Origin: Thunnus maccoyii
Lineage: Eukaryota; Chordata; Actinopteri; Scombriformes; Scombridae
Length of the DNA stretch: 64,000 nt
Assembly: GCF_910596095.1 (NCBI RefSeq)
Contig: NC_056539.1
Coordinates: 5,264,001 to 5,328,000, forward strand
Direction: 5' to 3'
The notes beneath the pieces are model-generated. The model was not told where the DNA came from. It saw nothing but the letters and a program-made list of their open reading frames with translations, and made no database searches. How positions within the stretch are numbered: position 1 is the stretch's first letter; every line of letters starts with the position of its first letter. This document shows positions 14,677-29,667 of the stretch, piece after piece. The position numbers and the translations under genes are program-made.

Positions 14677-15398
14677 CTACAGTCTTGAGAAAAGTCTAAT
14701 TAGGCCACATAAATGCAAACACGTGTGTAAGTGCACCATTAGTGTGGGCTTTGATGTATGAATAAGGATCTACCACACGTTTTGATCTCCTCTTATGTAT
14801 ACTGTATGAATTCAGCAAAAATGAGAGAGAACTTTCAGATTACTGCAACACGAATCAACAAAAATCCATAATTAATCTTACTGCAATAATATAAAGTATA
14901 AGAAAATTATACATAAGAATATAAATACAAACTAGACTATTAGAAAAATAAACAACATATTAAAAATGAGCAAGTTAATATCCAAATATGTTCAAGGTGT
15001 TGCCATGTTTAACAATTCAGTGCTGTATGATGTCACTCTACACTGAGCCTCCATTCATCCACAGACAGACAGTAGAAGCTTTTAGGTGAATAAAGAAACA
15101 GATTCATCTTTGGTTATGTCATTGCTTTCATTACTTGATAAATGACAGGACATTGGCTTGCATCTCTACAGTGGGACATTTAGCAGTGATATTCTCATCC
15201 ACTTCAACAACAAATTACATTAAAAAGCTGCATTAAAATAGTTAAATTGTTGGCTCTCACTCTCCCAAACATGCATAGTGCATTTCAGGTATTGTGATAA
15301 ACCATACTGCTATTTAAAAATGACATAGTCTAACTTTTATAGCATGTCAGTATTTATAAAAAAAAGTTCTAGAAAGCAAGCTAAACTAGGTCCGGCAG

Positions 15399-18300
15399 CT
15401 ACTCCACCACCACCTTCCCCATGATCCTGTAGGTCTCTGTTGGGCCCTGCTCTCCACATGTCAGCTGTGTGTCTTGGCTCTCAGGCTTCTTCAGCGGATC
15501 TGTCAGTAGTGAACATGATCTTAGACAAACAGCTGTTGCTATGAAACATGTTTGACATATTCACAATGCAAATATTTCTTTTTATTCGTTCTTGCAGAAC
15601 TGGATTTCTAACCATGAAGCAGAAATGTTACGGACCTGTCTGTCGACTGTCTCCTGGCTTGTTTCTGTAGTGCTTGTGGGAGGGAGCATAGAGGAAGATA
15701 ATGGTGAACACATACAGGTTCCACATGCCGTAGATCCCTGTGAGAAAGGCACTGTGGACTTGCAGAGTGTAGTCTCCCCAGTGCCAGTGACCTTCACTGA
15801 CCTGGTCACAGATAAAAAAAAATGTTTGGAATGATTTTTAGGAGCTTAATCATGTCAAAATAGTAAAGACTTCCATGTTGCTCATAAAGGGTAATTCTTA
15901 CTTGAGTTAAGATGAAGAAGATGACAGTCATGGCTGCACATGCTAGAGTTACCAGCATCAAAAACTTGAACCTGAAGATGATACCCTGCCAACACCAGTA
16001 AGAGGGGAGAAAAAAAGTGAGAATAATGCTTTGTCTTTTGAAAGGAAAGATTTTCTACCTCTGTTTTACTTTTTATTTGTTATGAAACCAACCTTATAAT
16101 GCAGTTTCCTAGCCTCAGGCATTGCAGGGAGTTGCTGGATTTTCCCACCAATGTTCCTGAACACACAAAGCACCATGCAACACAGAGAGAGGAAGTAGAG
16201 ACAAGCAGCAATCCCTGCCACAATAATGAAGGTAATCTGTGAAGTCAGTCAAAGGAAAAGCATGGATGACGCAGAGAGACTCAAATTTAAGGTATGTTCT
16301 CATAATGCAGAATCCGACTTTTATAATTAAGTATAAATATCTGAAGGATACAACAAGATTGGTCCCAAATTCCGATGCCCACACGCTGTAGAAAGGGTTG
16401 GTCAAATGAACCCCCCTTTCATAAGAAGCAAGCACATTCAAATTTATGGAAAGATACAACAATGACACACAAGACGTCATCCAAGGCAGTGCTGTCATTA
16501 CCTTTCACTCAGGTCAAATATGAGGAGAACAGATGAACTGAACACCACGAGTCCAACCTGCCACCAGTACGCTGAGAGCCGATTCCTCTGACTTTGGTCC
16601 TAAAGGAAGTTGTTGTTGAAAGAAAGAGCATGATTGGCATGAAGGCACGCAGCAACATACAACAGAGAACGAGAACCAGATGCTAACCATGAGATGTTCC
16701 CCGCAGAAGATGATCCAGAAACAGAAGAGTGTGGAGTAGAAGACGCCCTGTTGGACATCTTCCAACAACAGTATCCACGTCCACTCAAAGCCCAGGGAGA
16801 GCCACTCCACCGGCACGTTCAGGAACATCATAGAGATACCCAGGGCAAATATTACCCTGGACAAGGCAAATACAGTCCAACTAGTATTCTGCAGGATACA
16901 AGGACATCCATTTGCTCTTAAAATACAACTAACTTTGCGCTGCAGGCAGAGTATTGACCTGGTTCCACCAGGCCAAACATGCACTTCAGATCAAGCATTT
17001 TTCATCACTCTTGCTCTCCACTTGCCACCCTGAGGCACTGTATACTTCTGAGAGTCAGACAGAAGGGTTACCTGTGGCTTTTAACTTCTCACTGTGAGAG
17101 TGAAAAAGCCTGGGATGCACTCAATGTTTCAACTAAAGAGCAATGGAGCTTCATCTGTCTGTAGTAAAATATCCGAAGGCTGTATAGATTTAAGGATTTT
17201 ATGGAGCTCCAAAGTGTTCTATATGAAATAAATGAATAAGACATTATGAAATAATTATTTATATAGCTAAGTAGAGTAAAAATATATATAATTGAACCAA
17301 TAAATTGTGGAATATTTTTAGAAATCATTTTAACTCAACTGATGAAATGAAATATAAAATACTATTTTATCAGGTTTTACTGGAATTCATATTATTTAAA
17401 AATGTTATTTCATAATTCTCTTTGCCAGTGACACTTTTATTTCATGTCACTATTTTATTTCTTAATGTCACTTTTCATAGTCATTTTTATCTTAGAGTGC
17501 CACTTTTTATGACAGTGGAGTTATAACCAGTTCCCACCATTTTGATCTTTCAGCCAATCACAATTTACATTTATTTTAATTTTGTGTTATTTATCATAAT
17601 TTGTTACTTATTTAATATTGAACACTTAAGGCTTCCACAGATTTATACCTTTGATACTAAAATGTAGAAATATTCTTCATGTGGCCACACAACTGTAATG
17701 TTATATAGTGCTTTAACGAAGGCAAAGAGTTGGTTCAATAAATACATTTAGCCATTATTGGATCATACTTTTCCAGGAGGACTGGCTGTCTCGCCATGAG
17801 GCTGATCCTGTGCCAGTACCAAGCTGTGGCTATGAATATCCACGGGCTGAAGACAGTCTTCATGCTGATCCACACTTTAGTGAAGCCTCCATTCTGGTGG
17901 ATGCCCTTAGAGAAGGAGGACATTGAATATTTCAACGTGACACATGCAGGCTATGGAAGTCAAAACCATAATGGAAGTTAAATTAGAAGGATTAAACTCA
18001 CCACTATGTGGATGTCCTTTATTTCTCCAATTCCAACGTTCACTGTGTCATTAACTGGCAAGCGTATGTTAATTAGAAAATATTTGTGGGCCACACTTCC
18101 TAGTTCCATGAATGGTATCGGGTCACAGTGATAAAAGCGGCCTTCATTTTCATATATCTGCAAAACCATGGACTGTTTGAGGTTACTCTGCTGAGAGATT
18201 TGATTATAAATTATTTGCATATAGTAAATGCAGTCATGCAGGTTTACCTTAGGGACTTCAAATGTGCACCTAAGCGGTCTTTGCTCCACTGAGTGAAATT

Positions 18301-19067
18301 TTGTAGTCCACTCAGAAACCAAATCATCCCTGTACGCCAGTCCAGCATCAATAGTGACAATAACATCATCTTCTACACAGAGAGGGACAGGATTCATGAT
18401 TCACAAGCTGTGATCTACAGTACACTGACCATTTAAATTTCTAACACAAAGACACACATCTTACCAATCTGATTGATCATTTTGAATGCAATGTCAAATT
18501 GTAGAACAGCCAACATATACTGAAACCAGGGGCTCATCTCCTTGTTGGGAAGAGGTATGTGCACAGCAAAAACGATGTCATTGGCATCCAGTGTTTTTGC
18601 CAAAGGTTCATCGAAACTGTGGATCTGCTGGCACTGATTTGATCCCCATGGCATGAGCCACACATGCGCCCTGTGGCGATTTATGCATTTGGTGGCCAAG
18701 TAGCGGATGGCACTTGTGGGACAGGGAGCTATGGCAAAGGGAAATGACCTGATCAGTATAATATTTGAGTTTATGATGTTTTATCAAGCACAAACAGTAA
18801 GACTCCATATTTTATTAAACTGCAATGGGAATCTGGTTAAAATTAACAAGATTGTTTGTGAACTTTTAATATACAATCTATAAGTCTCACTTTGCCAGAT
18901 ACATTTAACTATTTGTAGTTGCAGCAATCAATTTATCAAGTAATAAAATCTGACTACTTACCAATTAATGCGCCAACCAAGATGGACAGAACTTGAAAAA
19001 CAAGAATAAAGAGAACCAAGAAAAACAATTTCTTAGTGCTCATGCTTTCTATGATTGCTCCTGCCAT
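15399..19067 (-). CDS. wls: wntless (WLS/GPR177), Wnt ligand secretion mediator, divergent copy
   Basis: WLS binds lipid-modified Wnt in the ER/Golgi and escorts it to the cell surface. Twelve exons join in phase: 19067-18962, 18728-18465, 18369-18248, 18157-18002, 17905-17769, 16856-16688, 16599-16502, 16415-16352, 16236-16093, 15985-15902, 15801-15636 and 15499-15399. They encode 536 residues, against 541 in human. Seen: MAGAII start, first membrane segment at about residues 14-35, a lumenal domain with [13 protein letters not shown] and [17 protein letters not shown], then a multi-pass region with [14 protein letters not shown] and [11 protein letters not shown]. The YxxPhi endocytic motif is Y419-K-G-I (YEGL in human). 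The tail ends [15 protein letters not shown] and lacks the known KEAQE retrieval signal. By eye it is more diverged than expected for WLS, so it may be a teleost paralogue. The frame stays open upstream to 19217, but MAGAII matches the family start. The gene lies just downstream of dr1 on the same strand. Confidence 0.93.
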
Positions 19068-19288
19068 ATCTAAAAGATAATTTGAGAAAGTGACTACAAG
19101 CCCGCGTGGTCCCAGTAGGCTGAGTGCTCCACTACATCTGACTGTCCCAAGGGATGAAGAGGATGAGACATCAGCATCAAACAGCGTGTGCAGTGGGGGG
19201 TGGGGTGTAACCATCATGTGTTTAGATTCAGAACATTAAAAGAGCAATTATGGTAGACACAAAACAGTTGTCTATAAAACATGATTCC

Positions 19289-19294
19289 TTTATT
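19289..19294 (-). terminator. candidate dr1 polyadenylation signal
   Basis: AATAAA on the minus strand lies about 1.06 kb past the dr1 stop and only about 220 bp before the wls start codon. A second candidate is at 19703-19708. The use of either site is inferred. Confidence 0.4.
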
Positions 19295-20353
19295 GCTTAA
19301 AGAATACAACTTTGTAATATAGGCGAGTGAATGTGTATCACAACTAGGTTACTTGTCTTTACACTGAGGATTTACCACAGTCACAATGCAAATGTTTGAT
19401 ACTGCACCCGAGGAGAGGGGGGAAATAACAAATTCAGCCTGGATATCAAAGCATCTTACAAAGTCATAGGTTAATAATCTTTAACACTGACTTGGAGTCA
19501 GCAACGAGAATCACAGTAGCACCTACACCTTTAAAAAACACTAACTCTGGGCTGTTAGTCTGTCCTCTATCTTTGGTTCTATGAGACAAAATATTCTGCT
19601 TCTGAAAGGTGTAGCTAATTACCAATACTGTGGGTGGTTTAAGGTAAGAAAAATGATGCAACATAAAGTATCTGAGTGAGCTAAAATGAAACAAAATGTC
19701 AGTTTATTTCTCTACTGAACAAAAACAATTCCATTATTCACAACCCCCTGAAAAGATCCTCTGTTGAACAAATATACCAAGAGGGGGGTAAAAGAAAACC
19801 CTTACTGTAAAAATGACCATGAAACCACAAGAAAGGATGAATCAGCTGCTCTGAAATCATTCTAGAGCAGGTCTCCTAAACCACAAAAAGTGATCTAGTA
19901 CAACGGATAACATAAGTAAGCTAATCTGGGGCAGTACCACAAGAATTGAACACTTGCTGCTTTATCACCAAAAATCACTGACATATCTCAGGCGACGTTT
20001 GCCTTCAGTGTGTCCATAACACGTCCAGAAATCTACAAATTACTCACAACAGAATATCAAGACATAATTAAACAGAAGCAACTGGAAAAAAGGGGGGGGA
20101 ATGAGATTAATCGAAAACTTCATTAACAGCCTCTCGATCCAAATCATTTTCAGGTACTGGTGTCTGAGGCTATCTTGAAATCCCCCTTCAGCTTTCTCTT
20201 CACTGTCCGTTCCAATGTGCATTTCCCATCTTTCACTGATGTATCCCAGCCGTCACACGTGTCTCATGTCTGTGTCAATGACAGTACTGGGAGATTTGTG
20301 TGCCGACACTGTCCCAGGAAGGGATTTCGGACAAGTTGAACGCCGTCCTGGGA

Positions 20354-23300
20354 TCACATGTCATCCTCCTCGTCTTCATCCTGAGAGGAACCGGCCTGCT
20401 GTGCGGCGCTGGCAGATGCTGCTGCCATCTGTGCCTGTTGGGCGGCCTGCTGCATCTGCAACCACTCCTGCTGGGCGAGCTCTGCCTGCTGCTGCCGCGC
20501 CTGCGGAAACACAATCCAACCAAAGCAGAGACATGAAACACAGGAAGGTAATCAAAGAGCTTAGTAGACCATTAGAAAGATTCATACATTGAGATCAGAC
20601 GTCCCATTAGAGCTCAAGTATCACCATGATTTTGACTCAGAGATATTACACCATTATGTATATTAGGCATGAGAAGTCGCAGAGTCACGCACACCATCTC
20701 CGGAGTCGGGCAAAAGTGCACCTGACCCGCCTCTAAACAGGTTGCTGTGACGTCTCGCCAACTGCTGCCCTGCTCCCTGCTCCTACCCCTCAAACAAGCT
20801 GTGTTGTGAGACTCAACTCATGTCTATGCTGGAGACCAGAGAGAAAGCTGTTTTTAAAAGCTTAAAAGAACTTATAGGGAATGAAATGTGTCCATCCACC
20901 GTTTTATAGCTGTGACTTTTACCACTAGTTACAGCCATGATGTATACAGTCCCCTGCTTTCAACTCAAGACAAGCGTGTCATCAGTTAAAGACAAACCTC
21001 AAGCAGGTAGTCCTGTTGTAATGGACATGCAAATCCCCGCTGTGCTGGGCTGATGCACCGAGTCAAACCAAGCCAGCATGTATGTGGAAAAAGACTAGTA
21101 GTTACACCTCTGAGAAGGTGCGCCTTAGCTACTGCTGGACTGTCTACTACTCCATACTACACACCCAAGAAGCTGCTGCACCAACCCTGTCCCCTAGAAA
21201 TTATGTTTATACACAACTAAATTGCAACAGCAAATACGTTTTTCAGTGAACATAATGCTTGTTGAATTATGGTTTCTGTAAACACGAGAAAATGTTATTT
21301 AATGTATCTGTCAAGTTGCAAAAATGTTGATACTGAGTAAAATATTCTCCCAGCATATTTCATTTGTTTTCTGCCAAAATATCTAATGTTGTAGTGTAAT
21401 ATATGCTGGTAGTAACTACAGAATATTTAACTTTTTATGGTTGTGTTTAGGCACTGACAGCACTTGGTTAAGGTTAGGGAGAGGTCATGGTACACAATGA
21501 CATGAAGGATAACATGTTTCTAACATTTAACCAAAAACACCACCTTTCAATAACCTTGACGAAAGTGTTTTTCTTGTGCACCCTCCTTTCTACAACTTCA
21601 TTGTGGTACATAAGTTTAGCCCTTCATTCAAAAAAAAAAAAATGCCTGAGAGCATAACACAGGCAGCAATTACGTTTGTTGACGCAACATGATTGAGAAA
21701 ACAATTTGGTAATATACAAAGTAATTTCTAGATGATAGGGTTGGCTGCATGTAGGTGTAACAACAACGCAATATCTTGTATTGTGTTCAGTTGTGATACT
21801 GTATCCTTCCTTCTATACTGCAGACAACTGAATTGTAATATTTTGTGCCAGTTCATCACATATTGTCTTATTACATTTCCTAAAAAATAAAGGTAAACTG
21901 TAAAGGCAAAAACAACTAAAAACAAGATATGGAGATGTTTGGAGCTCTTTGTTGAGCGACTCTAATAGAAATAACGCAGAGAGGAGAAGCACAAGCAGAA
22001 ACAGCCACAGTGATGATGATGTTTGATGAAGAGTTGCAGACGACCAGCACACCTCCAACAGGTAAACTACTTATTTTCTTTTCCATGATGTGTAATGGAA
22101 AAACACTCACAGCGTGCCAGCTCAACTCGAGTCACAGCTTGGTGTGAGTACCCAGAAACCAATGGAAAAACACCATAATGTTAGTGGATCAGTGAACTTA
22201 TGCGCTGTGTGTGAAGCAGAGGACCATATAAAATCCATCATGAGCCGACATCGGCTCGGGGTGAAAGTAGAAAAAAACTGTTGGAAACTGCGTTCAGAGC
22301 AGTCTGAAGCCAGTGATTTTTGCTCACATAGATTACTTCTACATAGGTTTACCTCATTATTTGACAAGTTTAATATGAACATCTGACATTGTAACATTAT
22401 ATATATATATATATATGACTGAAAATAAGGAAAAGCATGATAAGTCCCCTTTAAATATGTGCTTTCCTTTGCTGTTTGTACACTAAACTCTAATGTATCA
22501 TCTTTGCTATTTTCATTGTGTGAACAAGGGCTGTCCAGGCACAACAGCATTAATAACTTTCACTGAGAAAAAATCATTCAGTTAACTTCAGAGGTAATTT
22601 TTCTCTTCAGTGACACACACCATCATTGATGACTGATTACAATTTTGCAACATGTCACCTGCAAGACTACCTGTATTGCAGCACCATTGCTATCATATTG
22701 TGGGCACTCAAAGTATATTGTGTGAAACCATACAGCTCACAGTGTAAAGGGCATGATGCTCATCAATACATGGGAAATCAAGTTATTAACTCATAACTTC
22801 AGATCATACCTTGGCAAACAATTCCTGTTGTTGTCTGAGGAGCTCTTCCTCTGGGATACCAAGGTTCTCCAGTCGAGAGCTGGCCTTCCTCCTCTTCAGA
22901 GCCACAGTTTTACACTCCTGCAGGACATCTTTCACCTCCGTGATATATGATGCGAAACCAAGACTCTCAAGGGCTGCGGAGTGAAAACAAGAGGCGAAAG
23001 CGAAATAATTAAGTTACCCAAGTGTGTGTGTGTATATGTGTGTGTGGTTAAACTCGTGGCAGGGAGCACGACACACCCCCTCTCTTGTATTCTCAGTACA
23101 TTTAACGAGTTGTTGGACAAACATGGGCCAGGACTCACCATTTATGACATGCTCAGGAGATATGGTCTTCTTGTCGGACTTGTTGCATATTTCATTGGCC
23201 TCCGAGGATATGAGGTGTATGAACTCTGTGCAGCAGTTAACCACCAGCTCCCGGGCGTCGTTGGCCACTCGTACGTTTGGGAGAGTTTCTTTAATCATTT

Positions 23301-23358
23301 TGTTGATAGCTGCTCTGGGGATGGTGAGGTCGTCGTCGTTTCCAGAGGAAGAAGCCAT
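20354..23358 (-). CDS. dr1: DR1 / NC2-beta, TBP-associated transcription repressor
   Basis: DR1 pairs with DRAP1 (NC2-alpha) through histone folds, binds TBP on promoter DNA in the nucleus and blocks TFIIA/TFIIB entry; it is also an ATAC-complex subunit. Exons 23358-23139, 22973-22810 and 20500-20354 join in phase to 176 residues, the human length. Exon 1 encodes MASSSGNDDDLTIPRAAINK and the rest of the histone fold (about residues 10-75). Exon 2 continues with ALESLGFASYITEVK and the basic KRRKASSRLENLG segment. Exon 3 holds the Gln/Ala-rich region (WLQMQQAAQQAQ) and the acidic tail SSQDEDEEDDM. Identity to human appears very high along the whole length. The ATG at 23358 is the first in the frame. 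The 3' UTR probably runs to about 19.27 kb, close to wls. Confidence 0.98.
21945..22200. repeat. dispersed repeat family C, copy 1 (dr1 intron 2)
   Basis: About 250 bp here match 42525-42790 in the same orientation at high identity. Shared blocks include cagtgatgatgatgtttgat, ccagcacacctccaacaggt and tggaaaaacactcacagc. It has no coding capacity and I do not recognise its ends. It may be a nonautonomous transposon. Confidence 0.7.
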
Positions 23359-24235
23359 CGTGGCAGTCAAACGAAACCACAAACCAAAAAAAAGTAAAGC
23401 TTCGGCTCTCGACTCAGTGGTGTAAAACGTTAGCGAAGAGCCCTTTCTTGATTGACGAGGTTAACGCACAGGTCAAGGAAACGTCAACACCAAATTAAAG
23501 AAGTCGCCAAGCGATGAGACGTTTCCTCAAAGTTAGCCGGCTGGCTTGCTAACAGCCAATTCTGCGCTTTAAAACAAAAAGAGGTGCAGTTTCAATTGTT
23601 ACACGGGATGTGACAAAAAGTTAAAGTTCAAATAACCGTTAAAGCACAGGGAAGAAAACACAAACACGTTAACACTGCGGGGAAATGTTTGGCAAGCCAG
23701 CCACAACCCAGAAGACAAGTGAAAGCGGAGTGTGAGAGCATGGCTAACCTACAGCCAGGCTAACAATGAGCTGCTCCTGCCGTATCAAACTAAATACGTG
23801 GCCGGGCAGACACGACGAGGGGGAATAAAGTCGCCACAACACGGTAGCTTACTCTTCCTTGCATCGACCAAATGAGCCAAACATGTCAAACAATCCTAAA
23901 GCTACTAGCAATTAATTAAAACATTTTGCAATTTGGGCAACATTAGCTTCATTTTATCCGGATGCAACGTCAAACAAAAAGCCGGATGCGGCGTGTCCCC
24001 GATAAGTCGCCTGGCAACTGTTTACCGCCATCTGCTGCTCTTTTTGCCTTATTTTTTTCCAAACCACATTCCGCAAAGACCCGCCCTACTCTACTTCTGA
24101 TTGGCTAGTACTCGTTGCCTTCGTTGGTTAGATTGGTTAGGTCAGATTAGGTTAAGAATAGCAGGGTGAGAGCCAATCAGAGACAGAATAGAGCAGGTCT
24201 TCGCAGAATACGGGTGGAAAAAAATAACGCGCTCT
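23359..24235 (-). promoter_or_regulatory. dr1 5' UTR and promoter region
   Basis: The sequence upstream of the dr1 ATG has more CpGs than its surroundings and no TATA box at a sensible distance, as expected for a housekeeping promoter. Near 24098-24180 there are ATTGG/CCAAT motifs in both orientations (gattggct, gccaatca). These sit within an imperfect inverted repeat: ttccgcaaagacccgccct near 24068 against caggtcttcgcagaatacggg near 24195. The exact start site cannot be read. Confidence 0.45.
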
Positions 24236-24560
24236 TTTTTTGGTGAATTAGTTCTTCTTCTTTGGTGTTTATGGCATTTGGCATCCTTTAAATTGCATTA
24301 CTGCCTCCCTCTGGATTTAATCGTCCACTGTTGTCCCATTCTATTACAATCTTGTAATTAGTCCAATTGCTCTCAAAAGTCTAAATAACTTCTTTTCCCC
24401 ACCTCGTGTCCCCACACTCAGGCAAATATTTAACCCTGGCCTCCACTCGTCCTAGCCTCTGTAGACCTGTAATCTTTGCTCTTCTTTCCTGCTTATATTT
24501 CCTGCATGAAATTGGGATGTGCTCCACTGTCTCTTTCTCCTTGGCGAATTAGTTACAGAT
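24236..24560. repeat. probable LINE 3'-tail-like repeat
   Basis: The passage begins with ttcttcttctttggtgttta, a TTC-rich tract followed by a 'tggcatttggcatcc...attactgcc' phrase common in fish interspersed repeats. It has no reading frame of interest. Assignment to a class is by memory only. Confidence 0.35.
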
Positions 24561-24659
24561 TTCTATTCTATTTTAATCTATTTTATTATATTGTATTCTA
24601 TTCTCTGCCTACATATTAAGAACTCATTAATGTTTCTTCAATGAAAAAGGTTATTATTG

Positions 24660-24884
24660 TATTGTATTTGTATTGTATTTATTGGGACAATGTACAGTTT
24701 TAAACATAAATGTTAACATTTGATGTACTGCACCAGAGGTAGCTTTAAAGCTAATTTTCATCTGCAGTCCCTCACAAATAAAACATATAACAGCACAATA
24801 ATAAACAGTACAAAGCAAAAAACACACAGGACACACTATACAAAATACAAAGCTACACACAATAGCACATCACATACACCCTAA
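24660..24884 (-). repeat. LINE 3'-end fragment, family D copy 1
   Basis: On the minus strand this reads towards gtcccaataaatacaataca, a 3' tail with an A-rich microsatellite typical of fish LINE ends. About 210 bp match 54678-54880 in the same orientation, including caaaatacaaagctacacac and agcacatcacatacaccc. No reverse-transcriptase coding is attached. Confidence 0.6.
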
Positions 24885-25318
24885 CAAAACACTAACAAAA
24901 GTCCATGTGGTGTGAGGCTTAGACAAACAGCTGAATCCCAGATTAGGCCAGGTGTAAATACATAATCCAGTTTCACAAAAACAGGTTGTCACTAACAAAA
25001 GTGGCTGACACAGTAATAAATATTTTCAAAGGATGGCTTTAAAATGTCTTTGAAAAGTACACACCACCCCTCAATAAGACAATATAATCATCTGAACTAT
25101 CTGAATACTTCCTCTAATGCATTGACTTTGCTGCTGCCCTTCATAGTTATGCTTACCTCTTACATATTGTGTAATATAAAGGCTTTGAGGCTTAACGAGT
25201 TAAGAGAGTTATAGTAGTCTGTTCAGTGTATAGGGTGCAGTTTACAATCTTCAGCAGGAGCTCAGACATACATGGAAAAGGAGATTGTATTGTCATTAGT
25301 ATCCATAGTTTTTCATGT

Positions 25319-25324
25319 TTTATT
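25319..25324 (-). terminator. candidate rdh8 polyadenylation signal
   Basis: AATAAA on the minus strand lies about 145 bp past the rdh8 stop codon, a plausible 3' UTR length. Confidence 0.5.
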
Positions 25325-25466
25325 TGTTCACAATAATTATTGTTTCAGCATGTCATAGCAAAGAAGTCTTATAGTTCAAAATAAAATAAACGCAAAATTG
25401 CTGAAAAGCCATTAGCATACACAGATGAATTTATCTCACAAAAACAGCAAAGATGAGACATGGACT

Positions 25467-28762
<3,296 letters not shown>

Positions 28763-28844
28763 TGTGCCTGATCAGTGTTTGTCTTGCAGCTCCAGCAGCA
28801 GAGAATGACAGAGAACAATAGAGAGGAGGCAATAGGCGACGTGC

Positions 28845-28875
28845 AGACACTTTTAAAGCCCCCTCCTTAATCCAC
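28845..28875 (-). promoter_or_regulatory. rdh8 core promoter: TATA-like box and CRX/OTX-type site
   Basis: About 90 bp upstream of the rdh8 ATG the minus strand reads GGATTA (the plus strand has TAATCC at 28868-28873), then a GC-rich spacer and a TTTAAAAG TATA-like box at about 28850-28857. TAATCC is the core site for CRX/OTX homeodomain factors that drive photoreceptor genes, which fits the expected expression of RDH8. A further GATTA-type motif lies near 28928. Function is inferred from position and motif only. Confidence 0.5.
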
Positions 28876-29103
28876 AGGTATGCAACTCAGCAGAAGCCTT
28901 GCACACATGGATTGAAGATTACCATCAAGCATGGCCTACACGAGGTGCTGATGCCTAGTGAGGATTTAGGCTAATGATAACAAGTTTAATGTTGCAGTGA
29001 ATCGTGAGATATGAAAAATAGGCTTGAGAGCAAAAACTCATGTTTTTGTCTGATTGGGAACAAAATGAAATCAGAAAAGACAGTTTTCAAAAATGGTGAT
29101 ATA

Positions 29104-29109
29104 TTTATT
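29104..29109 (-). terminator. candidate scinderin-like polyadenylation signal
   Basis: AATAAA on the minus strand lies about 560 bp beyond the stop codon and just upstream of the rdh8 promoter. Confidence 0.4.
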
Positions 29110-29667
29110 CAAATTCATAATGCTCAATCTAAATTCCTCTTTGCAACCCAGGCTGTAAAAAGGGAAATTTTAGGTAAAAATATACAGTCTTTTAGTCGTA
29201 AACACAAATACTGAATGTGTGATGTTTAAAATGCTGGTACCTCATTTATGAAACATGTCAAATTACAAAACTTCCTTCAGGAAGACAATGCATCTTTTTT
29301 TCCTTTTTTATGGGATTGTAAACACTTGTTAGTTCATCATGTACTGCATGTGAAAGAAAATTCAAGAAAAAAAAGTTTGGTGCAATATACTGTTGTTTGG
29401 ATACTGTGACCTTGGAATAATAAGATTCTGCTTGTGTTTTCTTTTGTCACAGTTTGAATATTACTTCAGACTTTGTTGTGTTATTTCAAAAAATACCCAC
29501 TAAGTACAACAGTGATGCAAAACCAAGCTGCCCTCTACCCACACAGAAGCTTTAAATTCCAAGCTCGCAGTATTTTATAGGTTGATTATGCTGCAAGTCC
29601 AACAATACATGATAAGCAATGAATCTTTGCACATGTCTTGCAGGTGCTACTGCTTTGTGTTTTTCTA

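Larger units (their letters stand above)
1..15398. other. gene-poor intergenic stretch
   Basis: I find no exon with a recognisable protein family on either strand in these 15 kb. The open frames are short, lack splice context, and several fall in simple or dispersed repeats. The stretch holds the repeats listed separately: a complete element at 608-1210, related pieces at 8745-8885 and 10305-10640, a CT tract at 11936-11980, a hAT-like end at 13545-13705 and an inverted-repeat element at 14357-14676. It also has one GC-richer island near 9340-9660. The last part probably includes the wls 3' UTR and downstream flank, but no clear minus-strand AATAAA was seen close to the wls stop. Confidence 0.6.

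Noticed and set aside
19068-19217. N-terminal extension of wntless to an upstream ATG
   Set aside because: The family starts at MAGAII, and the extension is low-complexity (Ser/Leu/Pro) sequence without similarity; it is probably 5' UTR.
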